Of a stretch of 64,000 nucleotides of DNA, positions 1-12,600 are shown in pieces; position 1 is the stretch's first letter, and the number at the start of each line of letters is the position of its first letter. The position numbers and the translations under genes are program-made. The DNA comes from Sphagnum magellanicum. Taxonomy: Eukaryota; Streptophyta; Sphagnopsida; Sphagnales; Sphagnaceae. The stretch spans positions 12,544,501-12,608,500 of the forward strand of contig CM038908.1 of the NCBI GenBank assembly GCA_021904315.1, read 5' to 3'. The notes below the pieces were generated by a model. That model did no database searches. It was not told the origin of the DNA and was given only the letters and a program-made list of their open reading frames with translations.

Positions 1-900
1 GCATTTAAAATTTAGCCTCAATATTGAACTGTTGTGGAAGTCTCATTTGAATGTTCACAAATTGAAAAAGGTTAAGCTCCGTTTTTCGTTTTTTTCAAAT
101 ACAAGTATTTTGTTGAAAAATTGGGCATTTGTAAATGGGAGTTATGTCAATGTCACATTTGAGAACAAACACATCCAAGTACTTTCATGGATTTGATGAT
201 TCACACACATTACATGAAAGACAATTTGAATTAAAATAAACAAAGCTATTCACATATTACAAATAGTTATTTACAAATTGAAAACATGGAAAGTTATGTT
301 TTATAAAACATCTTACTTATTTTAATCCATGCAATTTTAAACATGTGAATTGTGTAATATGATCAACATTAATTTTGAGCTTTTTTCAATAGTAAATAAA
401 ATGACATGATATATAACATCTTTCTTAATTTTATGATTATATATATTTTTAATTTGTGAAAAGAAGATTGATCATGTAATAACTACATTGATGTCTTCTC
501 TTTGATTTTGTGATTTATGTTTTCATGAAATCTTTTACTAAATACCCTTGTAACAATATACATTTAAGACTTAATACCTATATATTTTATTTAATAATGT
601 GACATGTTTTGTAACCTTGTACTTCCTCATTACAAACTTAACATTATAATATTACGTTGTATGAAATTATAACATTTGACATACATATCTTACATGTGTA
701 TAACATGATACAACATAAATGTTCTATTAACATTACAAAATATTGTTCTAAAAAGCATGTTAACATCACACTGCTATCTAGAAGACCCAGTTGGTAGCCT
801 GGCTGGGCTGGGACCTTCTGGATTTCGGAAGTTATGGTGATATCTTCGGTCTAGTGAGCAAGCCAAAAATTTGGAAGAAAAAAATGGCGATTCTTTACAG
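1..900. other. AT-rich intergenic flank
   Basis: This stretch is strongly AT-rich, with runs of A and T and many short ATG-stop frames. I see no coding frame with conserved character, no RNA gene and no clear repeat boundary. A short GC-richer patch around 780-840 is not recognisable. Confidence 0.5.
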
Positions 901-903
901 TTA

Positions 904-1265
904 GAGCATCTCCACAGGTGCTCACTATGTCACTCTGGATAATAAAATTAAATGTCTAAGTTTAGTTGTGTTTTTCCTGGCAACCCCACCAATAAAACTG
1001 TATCTGGAATTGCATATACGTGGGAACTACTAATAGCAAACCACCTGGACCAATCATTATGATCGACCAATCAGAAATACTGAGCCGCAGTCAGGTCCAA
1101 TTTATTACACTCTTTTTTGGAGGTGCACAACTGTGCTGCGCCTTTTACCAGCCACCGCAAGCTACACGAATTTAGTGGAGAAAAACCAATTTCCTGAGCT
1201 AAACCGGCACATTTTGACTTTTTCACAACAAATTGTACTGTCTGGAGTCTGGGTTGGAGATGCTC
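904..1265. mobile_element. PIF/Harbinger-like MITE, copy 1
   Basis: The element begins GAGCATCTCCA and ends with its inverted copy TGGAGATGCTC, flanked by the 3-bp direct repeat TTA (901-903 and 1266-1268), as expected for PIF/Harbinger (TWA) insertions. It is about 362 bp and has no coding capacity. An internal block around 983-1070 (CCCCACCAATAAAACT and following) recurs in the longer element at 23248-23890, so both belong to one family. It lies about 430 bp upstream of the NDUFAF7 start codon, just outside the putative core promoter. Confidence 0.8.
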
Positions 1266-1360
1266 TTAAAGAAGAGTCAAGATTACCACCTTCAAAATCA
1301 CAACAATAATCCCCTAAAACAAACAATGCCAACATCAAACAAGCAAAACTGGTGACAAAT

Positions 1361-1471
1361 ACCTATATATTGGGCTAAACCCTAAACCCTTATTCTCTGA
1401 CATTTCAAGGGACTATTATTTCGCTTCAACTAACAGGGTTTAGGGTTTAGCGTCTTCTGGGGTTTAGGGTT
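1361..1471 (+). promoter_or_regulatory. Putative NDUFAF7 promoter: TATA-like box and telo-boxes
   Basis: A TATATATT motif lies at about 1363-1370. It is followed by AAACCCTAAACCCT (1377-1390), AGGGTTTAGGGTTTAG (1435-1450) and GGGTTTAGGGTT (1460-1471). Plant telo-boxes (AAACCCTA) are known in promoters of genes for translation and organelle biogenesis. The cluster lies 220-330 bp upstream of the start codon. The transcription start is not determined. Confidence 0.5.
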
Positions 1472-1693
1472 GAGAGCTCACTGAGAAAGCACCTTTTTGT
1501 TGCAGTGGGCATTCCAACATACATGCCCATTGAATTGAGTTTCTTCAGCTATGTGAATTTGCTCAAAGGGCTTGAATTGGGTTTTCTTCAGCTATGTGAA
1601 TTCCCCCAAATTTGCAGTTTGTGAATTATTTGTTTGTTTCCGAAAGGGCTCGGAAGTTACAAAAGAGAGAAAGAGAGCTAAGAGGATTCAGCT

Positions 1694-4600
1694 ATGGCGG
1701 GCCTTGGCAGAGTGAAGGAGATTTCAGGGTTAGGGTTTAGGATTAGGGGTCTGATTCGTGCAGCAAATGGTCTGTCAGTTTCTTCACAATCCCATTCACA
1801 ATCTTCTTCACAATCTTCTTCGGCCTTGGAGGTGGAAACAGAGGCAGAACAACGGATGAAGAGAACTCAAGTGCTGGAATGTAAGGGAGAAAGACAGGCA
1901 AACGACATCAAAATTGCAGATGGGAAGAAGAAGAGTTCAGAGATTTTGAAGTCAGAAGCAGCGATGATGGATCAAGTGAAGAGGGTACGGGGTGTTGAGG
2001 CAGAGGCAAATTTTGCTAAGGCTGAGGAGAGTGCTATGGCAAAACACATCAAATCCTTGATCCAAGTAAGTAAGCGCATTTGTTGTTTCTTATGGGGATT
2101 GGGTACTAGGACTCTGTTGCAGTCAATCAACCCTTTTTTCTATCTCCAATTAGGAATGTGATGATGAGACTTGCGTCTGTTTCAGCTTTCTCCCATGTGG
2201 GTGTTCTGCAGTTTTGTCAACTGCAGCCTGTGTCTCTTTGTGTCTCTGGGAAATTCAGTTTCGAGGAGGTCCAATTACAGTGGCTGAATATATGGAGGAA
2301 GTGCTGACAAATCCTATTGCGGGCTTCTACATGAATCGAGATGTTTTTGGCGCTGCAGGGGAGTTTGTCACATCACCTGACATCAGTCAAATGTTTGGCG
2401 AGGTGCATCTACACAGCTTGATTGCATCAAATTTCATGACAAAAGGATTTTACAGAAGTCTAAGCATTTTGGTGGATCTTTAGTTACATCTAGTGGAAAT
2501 GGCACACAGATCTGTTTGAATGCGGTTGCATTTTTTGTGGGTACTTGTTTAGTTCTTCTGGTTTTTCTTTGCCACCAATTCTGCTTTCAGTGATTTCTAA
2601 ACAACTTGAGCATGGGAGTGTTTGCTGGCAGATGGTGGGTGTATGGTGCATGTGTTTGTGGCATCAGATGGGCCAGCCCAACCATGTGCACCTGGTTGAG
2701 CTTGGACCTGGCCGGGGCACCCTCATGGCTGATCTTCTCCGAGTAAGCTGGAGCTGACAATACAAAACTCTCTGTTGCCTGCTGCAATGTTTCCTTATGT
2801 GTAAATTGTCTCAAATCATCTGATTCAATTTTTTTAATTTATTTTTCTTGTATTTGGCAGGGGACTGCCAAGTTTACAGATTTTTCACAGACCCTATCAG
2901 TGCATATGGTTGAATGTAGCCCTGCTCTGAAGAGCATTCAACAAGAGACGTTGAAATGTCACCCCAAGGACCAGGCAGATTCGACCTCTGCAGTAGATAG
3001 CCAGAAATGCAAGCCTACTGAGGATCAAATCAGTCAAATTTCAGGAGCTGTGATATCATGGCACCTAGATCTTGAGCATGTTCCACGAGGAGGTTGGTCC
3101 TCTCAAGCTTGAGTTATGGGCTGTGTTTGGTATTAGAAACTTGTTCAATGTCTATGCATATGACTATTTTGGTTTGTAATCTCTATTTGCTTGCCACTTA
3201 AGATGGGCACCTTCCTCATCAGCATTGTTGAGCAAAAAGGAGAAACTTTAGGCGTCTATATAGTTGAGCATCAAACTCCTTGGTTCATGTGGCAGTGATT
3301 TGGAGATGCATTGTTGAATGTAGTCTGTGAAAAGGATCTTGAACTTAAAACTTACCATCAAGCTGTGCCATCTTATCTATTTGTATGGGTTGTTTTAATG
3401 GCTACAGTTCCAACAATCATAATTGCTCATGAGTTCTATGATGCACTGCCCATTCACCAATTCCAGGTACTCCTCTCTCCCTCTCTTTTCCTCAAGGCTA
3501 GAGTCCTGAGTTACAGGGCCATCTGAGTTTCTCAGTCTCAGCTGCACTCCAGTTTAAATGTACCCTTTGTCCTTGGTTCTGGTTTTATCTCTGAGTTCCT
3601 TGTCCTATTGCTGTGGGATGCATGTGCGATCTGGCAGAGGACACCTCGAGGATGGTGTGAAAAGCTTGTGGATGTTGCTGAAGGCTCTGGGTATTATTTG
3701 CTAGCCTGCAACCTTTCTTGTTGTATCCAGTAGCTTCAAAACTCACATTCATCTGCAAGTGCCTTCTTCATGGGTAAAACCTTTTGAAGTACTATGGGAT
3801 CTTGCTAGTGGGGCTTCCAAAGAGCAATACAGAATTGATCACAAAAGAGCCTTCTTCAAGTGGCTGCTCAAAGGCAGGCAAGTAGTTTGTGAGAGAATGC
3901 AAGAACCCTTGTCATGAACAAAACAAAGGAGTTTGCTCAAGCAATACCCAGAAGCAACAGCAGCTTCAATGTTGCAAGGACATTCAGAGCATGATGTTCA
4001 GTGGAGGCTTTGAAGCCATATTGTATGTGTGCTCATTTGCAAATTCTTCATATGACTAACATGTTGGTTTTGTTCAGGCAAGGTTTCAGGTTTGTCCTAT
4101 CACCAGGACCCACAACAGCAAGTAGTCTATACCTAGCAAAACGGATGAAGTGGGCATCACTGGAGGAAAAGGCCAAGATTGAACATGTGGAAGTTTGTCC
4201 AAGTGCCCTCAAACTGACAGCTGAGATTGCCCGAAGAGTTGGAGAGGATGGAGGTGGTGCCCTCGTTGTTGATTATGGTGAGGATGTCATGGTATCAGAC
4301 AGCTTACAGGTTAGTGCAACCATCTTGTGATTTCCTTATTTAAACTTTCTGTTGCTTTTTCTTGAAACATTTCAGGCATCATAGACATGATTTGCATGGA
4401 TAGGTAGTTGATTCATCACATGGTCCAGCATTTGTGAAGAATACCACCGATACTGTTTAGGACATTGTGGCAGGCAATAAGAAAGCATGAGTTTGTAAAG
4501 GTACTGCAAGACCCAGGCTCAGCAGACCTGAGTGCTTATGTGGACTTTGCAGCCATCAAACATGCAGTGGAAGATGAAGCAGGTAAGTCTTCTTTCCTGA

Positions 4601-5365
4601 AATCCCTGCACTGCTCCTCACATTTGAATGGTTGTACCAAATTTTCATGTTAGTGTGCATCTTTGAGGACTGAAGAAGGGGGAATAAGCCACCTTCTTGA
4701 TCCTGCATTATGATTAGCAACTGAAGTGGATAGTCCAAAATGTAGGGTACCTTATTCAACATGAAAGAATGTTCAAAAAGAAAAGTTGTGTTTATGATTG
4801 AGTGTCTTATCAAAGTCCACACATCTTGGACAAAAATAATAATGAGAAGGTTTCAAGCGTGAACACGTTCCCAATTTGCTACAGGATTCTCTGTGACAAC
4901 ATGTGTGCTAGGGCTATTTTCTATATATAGCAGATATGGATTCTTCTTCGTATGACCAATGTGCTGTTTTCTTGTTCATTCTTACGCCTGGAGGATGTTT
5001 GTTGGAGTGAATTTGAAATTCTCAGATGGTGTGAATTTGATCTGAAGATGAGTTGAAATGTGGGTGGGTGGGTTTGCATGGTGGGTTGGGCAATAGCGGG
5101 GTCTTCTGCCTTTGGCCCAGTTTGTCAGTCACAGTTTCTGGGTGCATTGGGGATCAATTTTCGGCTGGAAGCTCTGCTGCAGAATGCAACTGAGGAGCAA
5201 GCAGAGGCTCTGCAACTTGGCTATTGGAGGTTAGTGGGAGATGGTCCACCACCCTGGCTAGACAAGGATGATGACCCAAAAAGTGCTCCAACTGGAATGG
5301 GGTCCCGCTACAAGGCCCTAGCCATAGTTTCAGATGCATGTGGAGTGCCTATTGGTTTCCAGTAA
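1694..5365 (+). CDS. NDUFAF7: NDUFAF7/MidA family protein arginine methyltransferase, mitochondrial
   Basis: Nine exons joined by GT..AG introns: 1694-2065, 2259-2402, 2632-2742, 2861-3092, 3408-3466, 3638-3690, 4078-4309, 4474-4582 and 5097-5365. All phases agree, giving 526 residues. The family dimethylates an arginine of the complex I subunit NDUFS2 during assembly in the mitochondrial matrix. The Arg-rich, acid-poor N-terminus (about residues 1-30) looks like a transit peptide. The conserved fold starts at FRGGPITVAEYM (about 125). The SAM-binding motif ELGPGRG is at about 195-201, and AHEFYDALP, the family signature, at about 293-301. The C-terminus QSQFLGALGINFR then MGSRYKALAIV matches the plant proteins. 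A poorly conserved segment of roughly 120 residues before the fold makes the protein longer than the roughly 470-residue plant homologues I recall. Exon 2 uses a weak donor (GTGCAT). Confidence 0.92.
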
Positions 5366-5560
5366 CAAATAATACATGCCACTTTTACAAGATTCTCAAC
5401 ATGTGAGTCTGTATTGCCCTCAAACCTCCCATTTTTAAAATTCAATGTAGAAAAGTTGTGGAACAATCACCTGCATTACTGCAACAAAAGAGTAAAAAGT
5501 TGAAAACAAGTTAGATGTTATTTGCTCAAGGGATTGCTTTAAAGGTCTAAAAGAGACACA
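5366..5560 (+). other. Probable NDUFAF7 3' UTR and trailer
   Basis: A short AT-rich stretch follows the stop codon. It contains AATAAT-type possible polyadenylation signals just after the stop but no coding frame. Confidence 0.4.
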
Positions 5561-6450
5561 CATGGGATGATCAATTTACCGCATGAATCTAATCATTTTT
5601 GTAATTTTAGTGCTGAGAATTTTGTGGAATTGATATATGGGTGGTTTTCTATATTCTTTCGTAAGAGCCTTATTGATTTTTCAAAATCCTTTATATGGTC
5701 ATACCTAGACCATTCTAGAGACATTTCCAAGTTTAAGTATCTCATTTCCAAGCCTAACTACCTCACTTCCTTTCTAATAACTACGTCTAATCTTTATAAC
5801 TACCTCACTCTTTTCCTAATAACTATTGATTATAACTATTTCACCTCTTTCCTTACCCACCAACATGGATATGAAAATGCAAATTAACATGTGCATTTTC
5901 ATATCCATGATGTTTATATTAATTCAAAATAAATTTGACATTGACATAAATAATGATGAATTGTTCATAATCATATGAGAACATAATAAGAAAGAAAATT
6001 GTCATTGGTAGTGCACAACAATGCAAAGACCAAGTCAATTAGGTATATAACACCTTATAAGAATTCCAAATACAAGTTTTCTCCAAGCTAGTATAGGAGC
6101 ATTTTGCATGATCTTTCGAATGGTGGTCCATAGACATTTCCAACTAACTTATATGTGAAGGATCATATGAAAACCTAATTACATCACTCTTTTTCTAATC
6201 ACCATCTTATTGCTTTCCTGATAACTACCTCATTTTTTTCCTCTACCCACCAACATGGAAATAAAAATTTCCAATTAACAATTGGCTTTTCATGGTCATA
6301 ATATTTATATCTATATAATTTACTAATAACTTTTTTTGTCTAACAAAAGTAATGATGAACATAAGAAGAGAAAAAAATAATTGTTGATCATTATTAGTAA
6401 TGCAAAGTAACATGGAGCCCAACTTACTTAGGTATTATGAGTAACAACTT
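5560..6450. repeat. Degenerate tandem duplication, unit about 415 bp, with an internal palindrome
   Basis: Two diverged copies follow each other, about 5560-6030 and 6030-6450. Shared landmarks are AGACATTTCCAA (near 5720 and 6133), the phrase ACCCACCAACATGGA (5855 and 6246) and AATGATGAA (5949 and 6350). In the first copy, arms 5864-5881 and 5892-5909 form a perfect 18-bp inverted repeat around a 10-nt loop. The second copy keeps a decayed version (CCAATTAACAATTGG). No coding capacity. It could be a snap-back MITE family. Confidence 0.6.
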
Positions 6451-9400
6451 ACTTGGGCCAAGTAGTAACCATACTAATGGCCTTCAAAGAAAATGATGAA
6501 TAATTATTGCAAAGGTCACCTTGAAATTATGCAAAGGTTTGCTTCTGTGATTGTTTATATTGATTTGCTCTTATTTTTAGTTTTGCACATGAGTAGAATC
6601 AAAATCTAAGTATCATACCCATTAGCAACAATTTTTCATCTTTGAATATTTACAAAATAGAAAAAATAATGTATGTAGTGTGAAATAAAGAAATGAATTA
6701 ATGTTTGTTAAAGGTAAAACTCAATCTTTAATATGTTCTTGAAGTTGGATGAACTCAAATAAATTGTTTTGTTTTGTTTATAGCCTTTTTGACTCATAAA
6801 TGTAAGTTGATGGTTCATTTGGATATAGATGCATTTTAGAACTCTCCTTAACAACTAGTTGACTTAGGGTGTAAATTTTTGTTTTTTCTCAATTTTAGAA
6901 AGGCGCATAACAACCTTTGTGTTCATGTAGTATTTAAGGTGGTGGTTTTTTGAGTTCAAATTTAAGGTTTTGGATTTGGGTTTTAGATTGAAACATTGGG
7001 AGCTTAGCGTTTTTTAGCACAAAAAATTGAGGACATAATATAGCCCTTTGTTGTAGGATATTATGAATATTTTTCTCCTTAATCCTCCAATGTGAATCAT
7101 CAACAATTAAGTCAAGAATTAAGTGTACTCAACATTAAAAGTGGGCATTCAAGTTTTTCATTATTTCAATTTGGATATATTATATTTATGCATTTGTCTT
7201 CCATGTTACCAAGATAAGTTGTGGAGATGTGGTTTTGCTTTGTGTTTGAAACAACGCATTGATAAACATGTAGACCTTATTTTGTTTATTTTAGTCAAAA
7301 GCTCAAAATGACAATTTAATAAATACTTCAAATCATATATGTCATAATCATATGTTAATATGACATTTGTCATATGTAGAATCTATTGGAATTTAATAAT
7401 TTTTTGCTCAAATTTAATTTTTTTTTTTGTCTTTGGTGTGAGGTTTTGTTTTATGGATAGAAATGTTAGCAATATTGTCATCTTACAAGGGGTTTCAAGT
7501 TAAATTTTTTTAAAAAAATTCTTAAATATTTATTTACTTTTCGTTTGAGTTTAAAGTTTAAAGTTAGGTTTTAGGTTTAAAACTATAGTGTTGGGTTTAA
7601 CATTGACATTTTATGTACAAATTGATGTTTAAGTGTAAGGTTATGGTAGGGTTAAGGAAAAGGTAAAGAATAAAAATATGGGTTAATTTGAAAAGTTAGT
7701 TTTAAAATTAGGGGTAAAGTTGGGCTTAGATATAGGGTTAGGGTTTATGGTTAGGTCAAGGATTTAGACTTTAAAGGTTAAGGTAGGTGGTCATTAACTT
7801 GATGTTGAAGAGAATTTGCCAATATAAATATTCTCTTGTGGTATTTTTCTATCCTTTTGTTCAAAATATGTTTGACAATTCACAAGTTTATGTAAATATG
7901 TTCATTAGTTTGAACCTTATGGTATCGTTTATAAAACACTTGGGTAAACTTATTAAAGGTACTAGTGTGAACCTGGTGCATAATGCACTCATCGAACTTC
8001 CCTCCGTTTGGTCCTTCCCCGCCCGTGCGCCCCCCCCCCCCCCCCCCTTGGCCCATGCTGGCCCCCCCTACTGGCCCCCACCACCCGTGCTGGCCCCCCC
8101 CTGTTGACCCCCCCTGTCAGTTGGGTAATAACTGTCAAAATTTTCTAGGCACCACAGTGGTGTCTATCTGTCTGTTTGGGCAATGCTTGAAAACTGTTCG
8201 GACAGACAGACACCAATGTAGCTTTAATATATAAAATAGTCTAAGTGGTTGTTCATAAAATTATGCCCCCAAATTGAAGCCATGTTTTGCAATGTCCATT
8301 GGAAGTTAAAAAAATTTATATGCTCCTAAGTAAGCCCATTGACTTTTATCACTTGTTTGAACACTCATACATGTGCATTTGGGTTTGAATTCTTTGTAGA
8401 CTTGGGATAGTTTAGGAACTTCCTGCCCCCATTAGAATTTTTAATTATTACCGTCATGAGTGGCATGGTTGGGTACCATGCGAAATAGGGATTCCAGTCA
8501 AGTGGTATTCCACCCCATCCTAGAGGTACTGGTGGGAGGGGAGGTTGGCCTTCTTATCACCCTTTCCTTCGTCTACATATGATGAAGAGTTAAAGGAATC
8601 TTTGGATGGATCTCCCCCCTTGCCCCTTGCAAAGGAGTGCCTTCTAAATTGCCTTATTGACAGGGCCTCCTAGTTAGGCCCACATGAGGTAAACTGTTAT
8701 GAGTACTTTTTTAATCTATTGCTTGATCCAATTATGTTGAAATTCATCTTATCCATTGTTACTACCTCCTAATTAGGTCTTAAAAGTAAAATAATAACTT
8801 GAGGTAAAAGTAACTAAAAGCTTGACGTTGCTTGGTATGTGGTTGGACCCATTCCATACAACTGGGGTGCCCATCTTGGATCCCCAATGTAAAAGGTAAA
8901 CCAACCCATGACACTTGGAAAGTTGGATGGGTTACCTCATGTGGTTCTTTTTTTTGTATGGGTCATTTCATTTGATTTTCCAAAATGGGTGCCTCTACCA
9001 TCCTCCTGCCTTTTTTCTTCATCACTTTAATGTAGCTCATGTCCATGTCTTTTCCAAAATCATTAGTATGATATTTTTGGTTAGGTACCCCCTTATCATC
9101 CAAAATTGAAAAAACTAATAGTGTCATCCTATGGTTTGGTGCCCTACCTCCCCCACACAGCTTGCACCTTGATGGTGGGCCTTTGTCCATATATTCCCCC
9201 TTTGCTTTTGGGTGGTACTAACTATGCCCCCTTTCATTTTAGGCGTCACTTGTGAACTGAGAGGGTTGGGATGTGTGCAAATTGTTAGGTTTGATTATGT
9301 GAGGGTAAATAATGATTATACCTTTATTTGATGATCCTAGGGAAGGTAGTTTTGCCACTTCTAAATTCATGTTACTAGGTCGCCTAAATTTTTCAAACCT

Positions 9401-12045
9401 CCTCAAGGCTTGCTTTTTATCATATTTTGAATTTGGTTTACTACCTCCACCTCAAAGGCAATTATTAATGGGATTCCCATGGTAGTCATTGTAGTATGTG
9501 GTCTCATGAACTACAAATTACAAGTTGCGCTTTTGAACTTTCGTCGTAACCTTCCATGGCTACCTCTTGGTGAATATATCGTTTTTTTTTTTTTGTCTCT
9601 TCATTTTGAAAATTTTAAGTTTGGGTTTGTTTTTGCTCTACTACCATTTGTGCCACATGCCCTTGAGAGTAACCAAGTAACAAGTCATCTTGAAGGTAAA
9701 ATCCACCTTGTTCTCCCTTTGTCATTTTTTCTACTTGTTTTCCAATTAAAGAGTGGTTATTTCCATTTTTTTTTTCATCGAAACTTTTTGCCTTTGACTT
9801 GGCATCCCTCCACCTTGAGTGATACTAATAGGCAGCATTTACCTCCTAGTCCTTTAAAAGTATTTTTGTTTTGAATTCAAAAATGGAAGCACCCATGATT
9901 GTCATTCGAGATGGAAACATCTCTTCAATTATCCTTTTCAAATGACCTGCATTCAATACTTCTAATTTTTTTTGTTGAATTTGTTCCAATTTTTTTTAAT
10001 ATCCTCTAGTTACTACATGGTTCATGATTAAAAATGCTTTAAGTTCTTCATGAAAGTATAACATATTTACTCTCTTATGGGCTGTCTAGTAGTAGTTACC
10101 TTCTTCATTATTGAAGTCCTATAGTAAGATTGAAGAGTGTGAAATTAATGGTTTATCTTATAGTCTTTGGTTGGGCATTGAGTCTTAAGTCCTTTTTCTA
10201 CCTCTCTTAGGCATTAACACCTTCCACTCTTTATTCCAATTCCATTTTCTCTTAGATACCCTCTTTTTAAACACCTTTTCAGTCTTGTCTTACAAATTAT
10301 CTATTCTTTTAGGTTATGTTACTTTATTTGCCAATAGTGAATTCCCCCTTATCTACTTTTAAAAACTAGATTTTGAAAATCATTTTCATGAATTCCCCCA
10401 CTCTTCAAAATTGTAATTATTTATTTGCACAAAGTAAGTATTATCCAATAACAATCCCATCCTTAAAAATATTTCAAATATGATCCACATGATGTTTGCC
10501 AAATGTTAAAAGTGTGAAATTATGACCCCCAATCATTACTGTCTTCCGGGAGGTAAGACTCAGGGGACAAGGTCAATGCTTTATTACTCAATAGAACAAA
10601 AAACTACCTTTTATTAACTTACTTTATTACAACTATTCACATAGCAAATAAATAGTCATACAAAAAACAAAAGAAGAAGAGAAGGGTTTGTTGTCCAAGA
10701 ACAAACATATTGTTTTATAAATAGGCGAATCTAAGATGGTAGGGGAGGAAAGTAGAGAAGGTAGCATGGGAAAAAAACATCCAAGAATGACTACTCTCCA
10801 AGGGTTTCCAATACTTTCAACACCTCCAAATATTATCTTGTTGTGGTTTATAAACCTTTTACATCTATTGTCCCATCTCCACCATGCTTGCAAGTCCTTT
10901 AATGGTTATGTTTACCACTTGTAGCACCTTGAGAGGTGTCCCCCTTACTTTATACCATCTGTAACACACTGCATTCCCTCATAACTAGTGCCTACTGCTT
11001 ACAGTTATACCTTTTAGTTTGAAGGCGGCTACTTGCTAGCATTTTCCCTTTGTTTTTTACCACTAGATATTTGTTACTACCTTTTTGCGGCAACTGATAA
11101 CTTATTACCAAATGATATGTTTTTTTACTCTCTATTCTAAAATAAATGTAGGAATACCATTTTAAGGGAATAATTTATTTGTGCAATTTCAAACTAGCCC
11201 ACCTTTCACATTTTTAATAGAATAAAAATACAACAAACACATCGAATCCTTCAACCATCTTTCCATTAAAATCACACACAAATACAAACACATTACTCCA
11301 TTACTCACACACTTCTCCATGAGTTTTCCATTCCTTTTTTCCAATTACCAAAAGTTCCTAATGTTTTAAAAGATCCTCCAACATTTCTTTTAATCCTCTT
11401 TTTTTACAAACCACACAAGGCCCACATTGACCTCTAAAAAATAAGGCTTTTATCTTAATCCATTCCTAAAAATTTCCTAGATGATTGGGTGGATTATTTC
11501 TTAACCATTCATTGCCATGAATTACTTAATTTGATTAGCTTCACCCCTTGGATAAGGGACAATAAGTCCACCATTAGTAAGTATTAGTTATTAGGAAACT
11601 ATGGTATTAACGAGTTGTATAGAGAGTTCTACTTGTTAACATTAACATTACTTGAGTATACACAATCATTAATTTGGTGATGGGATGCATTAAAACCATT
11701 AAATTCAAAAGAAAAACGTAGGATGGATTATTTTTAAAGATTGGTCCTAATGAAGTACAACTTTAGATCTTTTATTTGTCCTTAGTTAGGATTTTATACT
11801 AAGAAAAAGTCAAAATTATGTTCAAAACTAACAAAGATTTGATTGATTATCCCCAAGAAACATAATTCTAATTATTTGGGGTTAGTTGCATTGAAGACCT
11901 ACCATGGGATCCCTAGGAATGGTGTTGGAGAAACATCCCCATGCTTGGGGATGTGCCCTTTTTTGGATACACTTCCAAAAGAGGGTATAAAATTCATTCA
12001 AGGCGAGTGTTTCTCATTTCCATGGGGTTAAGCTTCATTCAAGAA
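6450..12045. other. Gene-poor AT-rich region
   Basis: No gene is supported. 7540-7790 is rich in degenerate TTAGGGTT/TTTAGG-like runs. A pure C tract lies at about 8029-8047, inside a C-rich patch (8000-8120). A short imperfect hairpin built on GTGTCTGTCTGT occupies 8159-8214. The longest open frames (for example 9479-9874) are low-complexity and show no family resemblance. Confidence 0.5.
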
Positions 12046-12600
12046 ATGAAATTGATCACCATTTTGTTATTAGCCTAGCTAGATTTTGGCATAATGCTAG
12101 ACCCAAGAAAGTGGGTACTTTAATTTGGTTAATTTTCAACAAAAGGTTTTTGATGGGCTTTTGGCTCCAACAAATTGGAATTAAACCTATTTGCCAAGTT
12201 GATCAAATAGGTTTGATTGAAATTCCACAACATTGCTTCATGTTGTGTAGTAAGGCTACACTAATATAGGCTACTTTCATGTGTTTTTGGCAAATTTGGG
12301 GAGCTATTAGCAACTTTTCCATAAGCTAACACTTCATTCTTCTTGGCGAAATAGCTATGGAACTTGAGGATGGCGAACTCTTGACTCACAAATTGCACAT
12401 TAGTAGTTTCTCCTACATTAAGTAGCCTTTTGATTTGTTGCGTAACTTCCTAGTGTACTTTCTTTGGACTAAGCGTTATAGGAAACACTTTTAGTAGGAT
12501 TATTTTACTAGAGTGTTATTACAAGCCTAGACCATTATAGTCAAGGTTGGGATGACAACTTAGAAAGAAATTAGTAGAGATAGGCTTCTTAAAACCTTAA
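12046..12600 (+). pseudogene. Decayed non-LTR retrotransposon (LINE), zinc-binding RT C-terminal region
   Basis: One + frame from about 12048 reads LARFWHNARPKKVGTLIWL, then WLQQIGIKPICQ, then PQHCFMLC. This is the spacing of the zinc-binding domain (zf-RVT) that follows plant LINE reverse transcriptases. It continues with FILLGEIAMELEDG and FLVYFLWTKRYRKHF, then VLLQA and VGMTT, all in the order seen in plant LINE polyproteins. Several in-frame stops (TAG or TAA) interrupt it. No palm domain (YADD) is visible upstream, so this is a C-terminal fragment. Confidence 0.6.

Noticed and set aside
7540-7790. Possible interstitial telomere array
   Set aside because: The TTAGGG-like words are irregular and mixed with unrelated sequence; at most degenerate low-complexity DNA.
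8159-8214. Inverted GTGTCTGTCTGT hairpin next to the poly-C tract
   Set aside because: Short, built on a simple repeat, with no gene or terminator context; not supported as a functional RNA.
9479-9874. 131-codon plus-strand open frame
   Set aside because: Composition is T-rich low complexity with long F/L runs, and there is no family resemblance or gene context.
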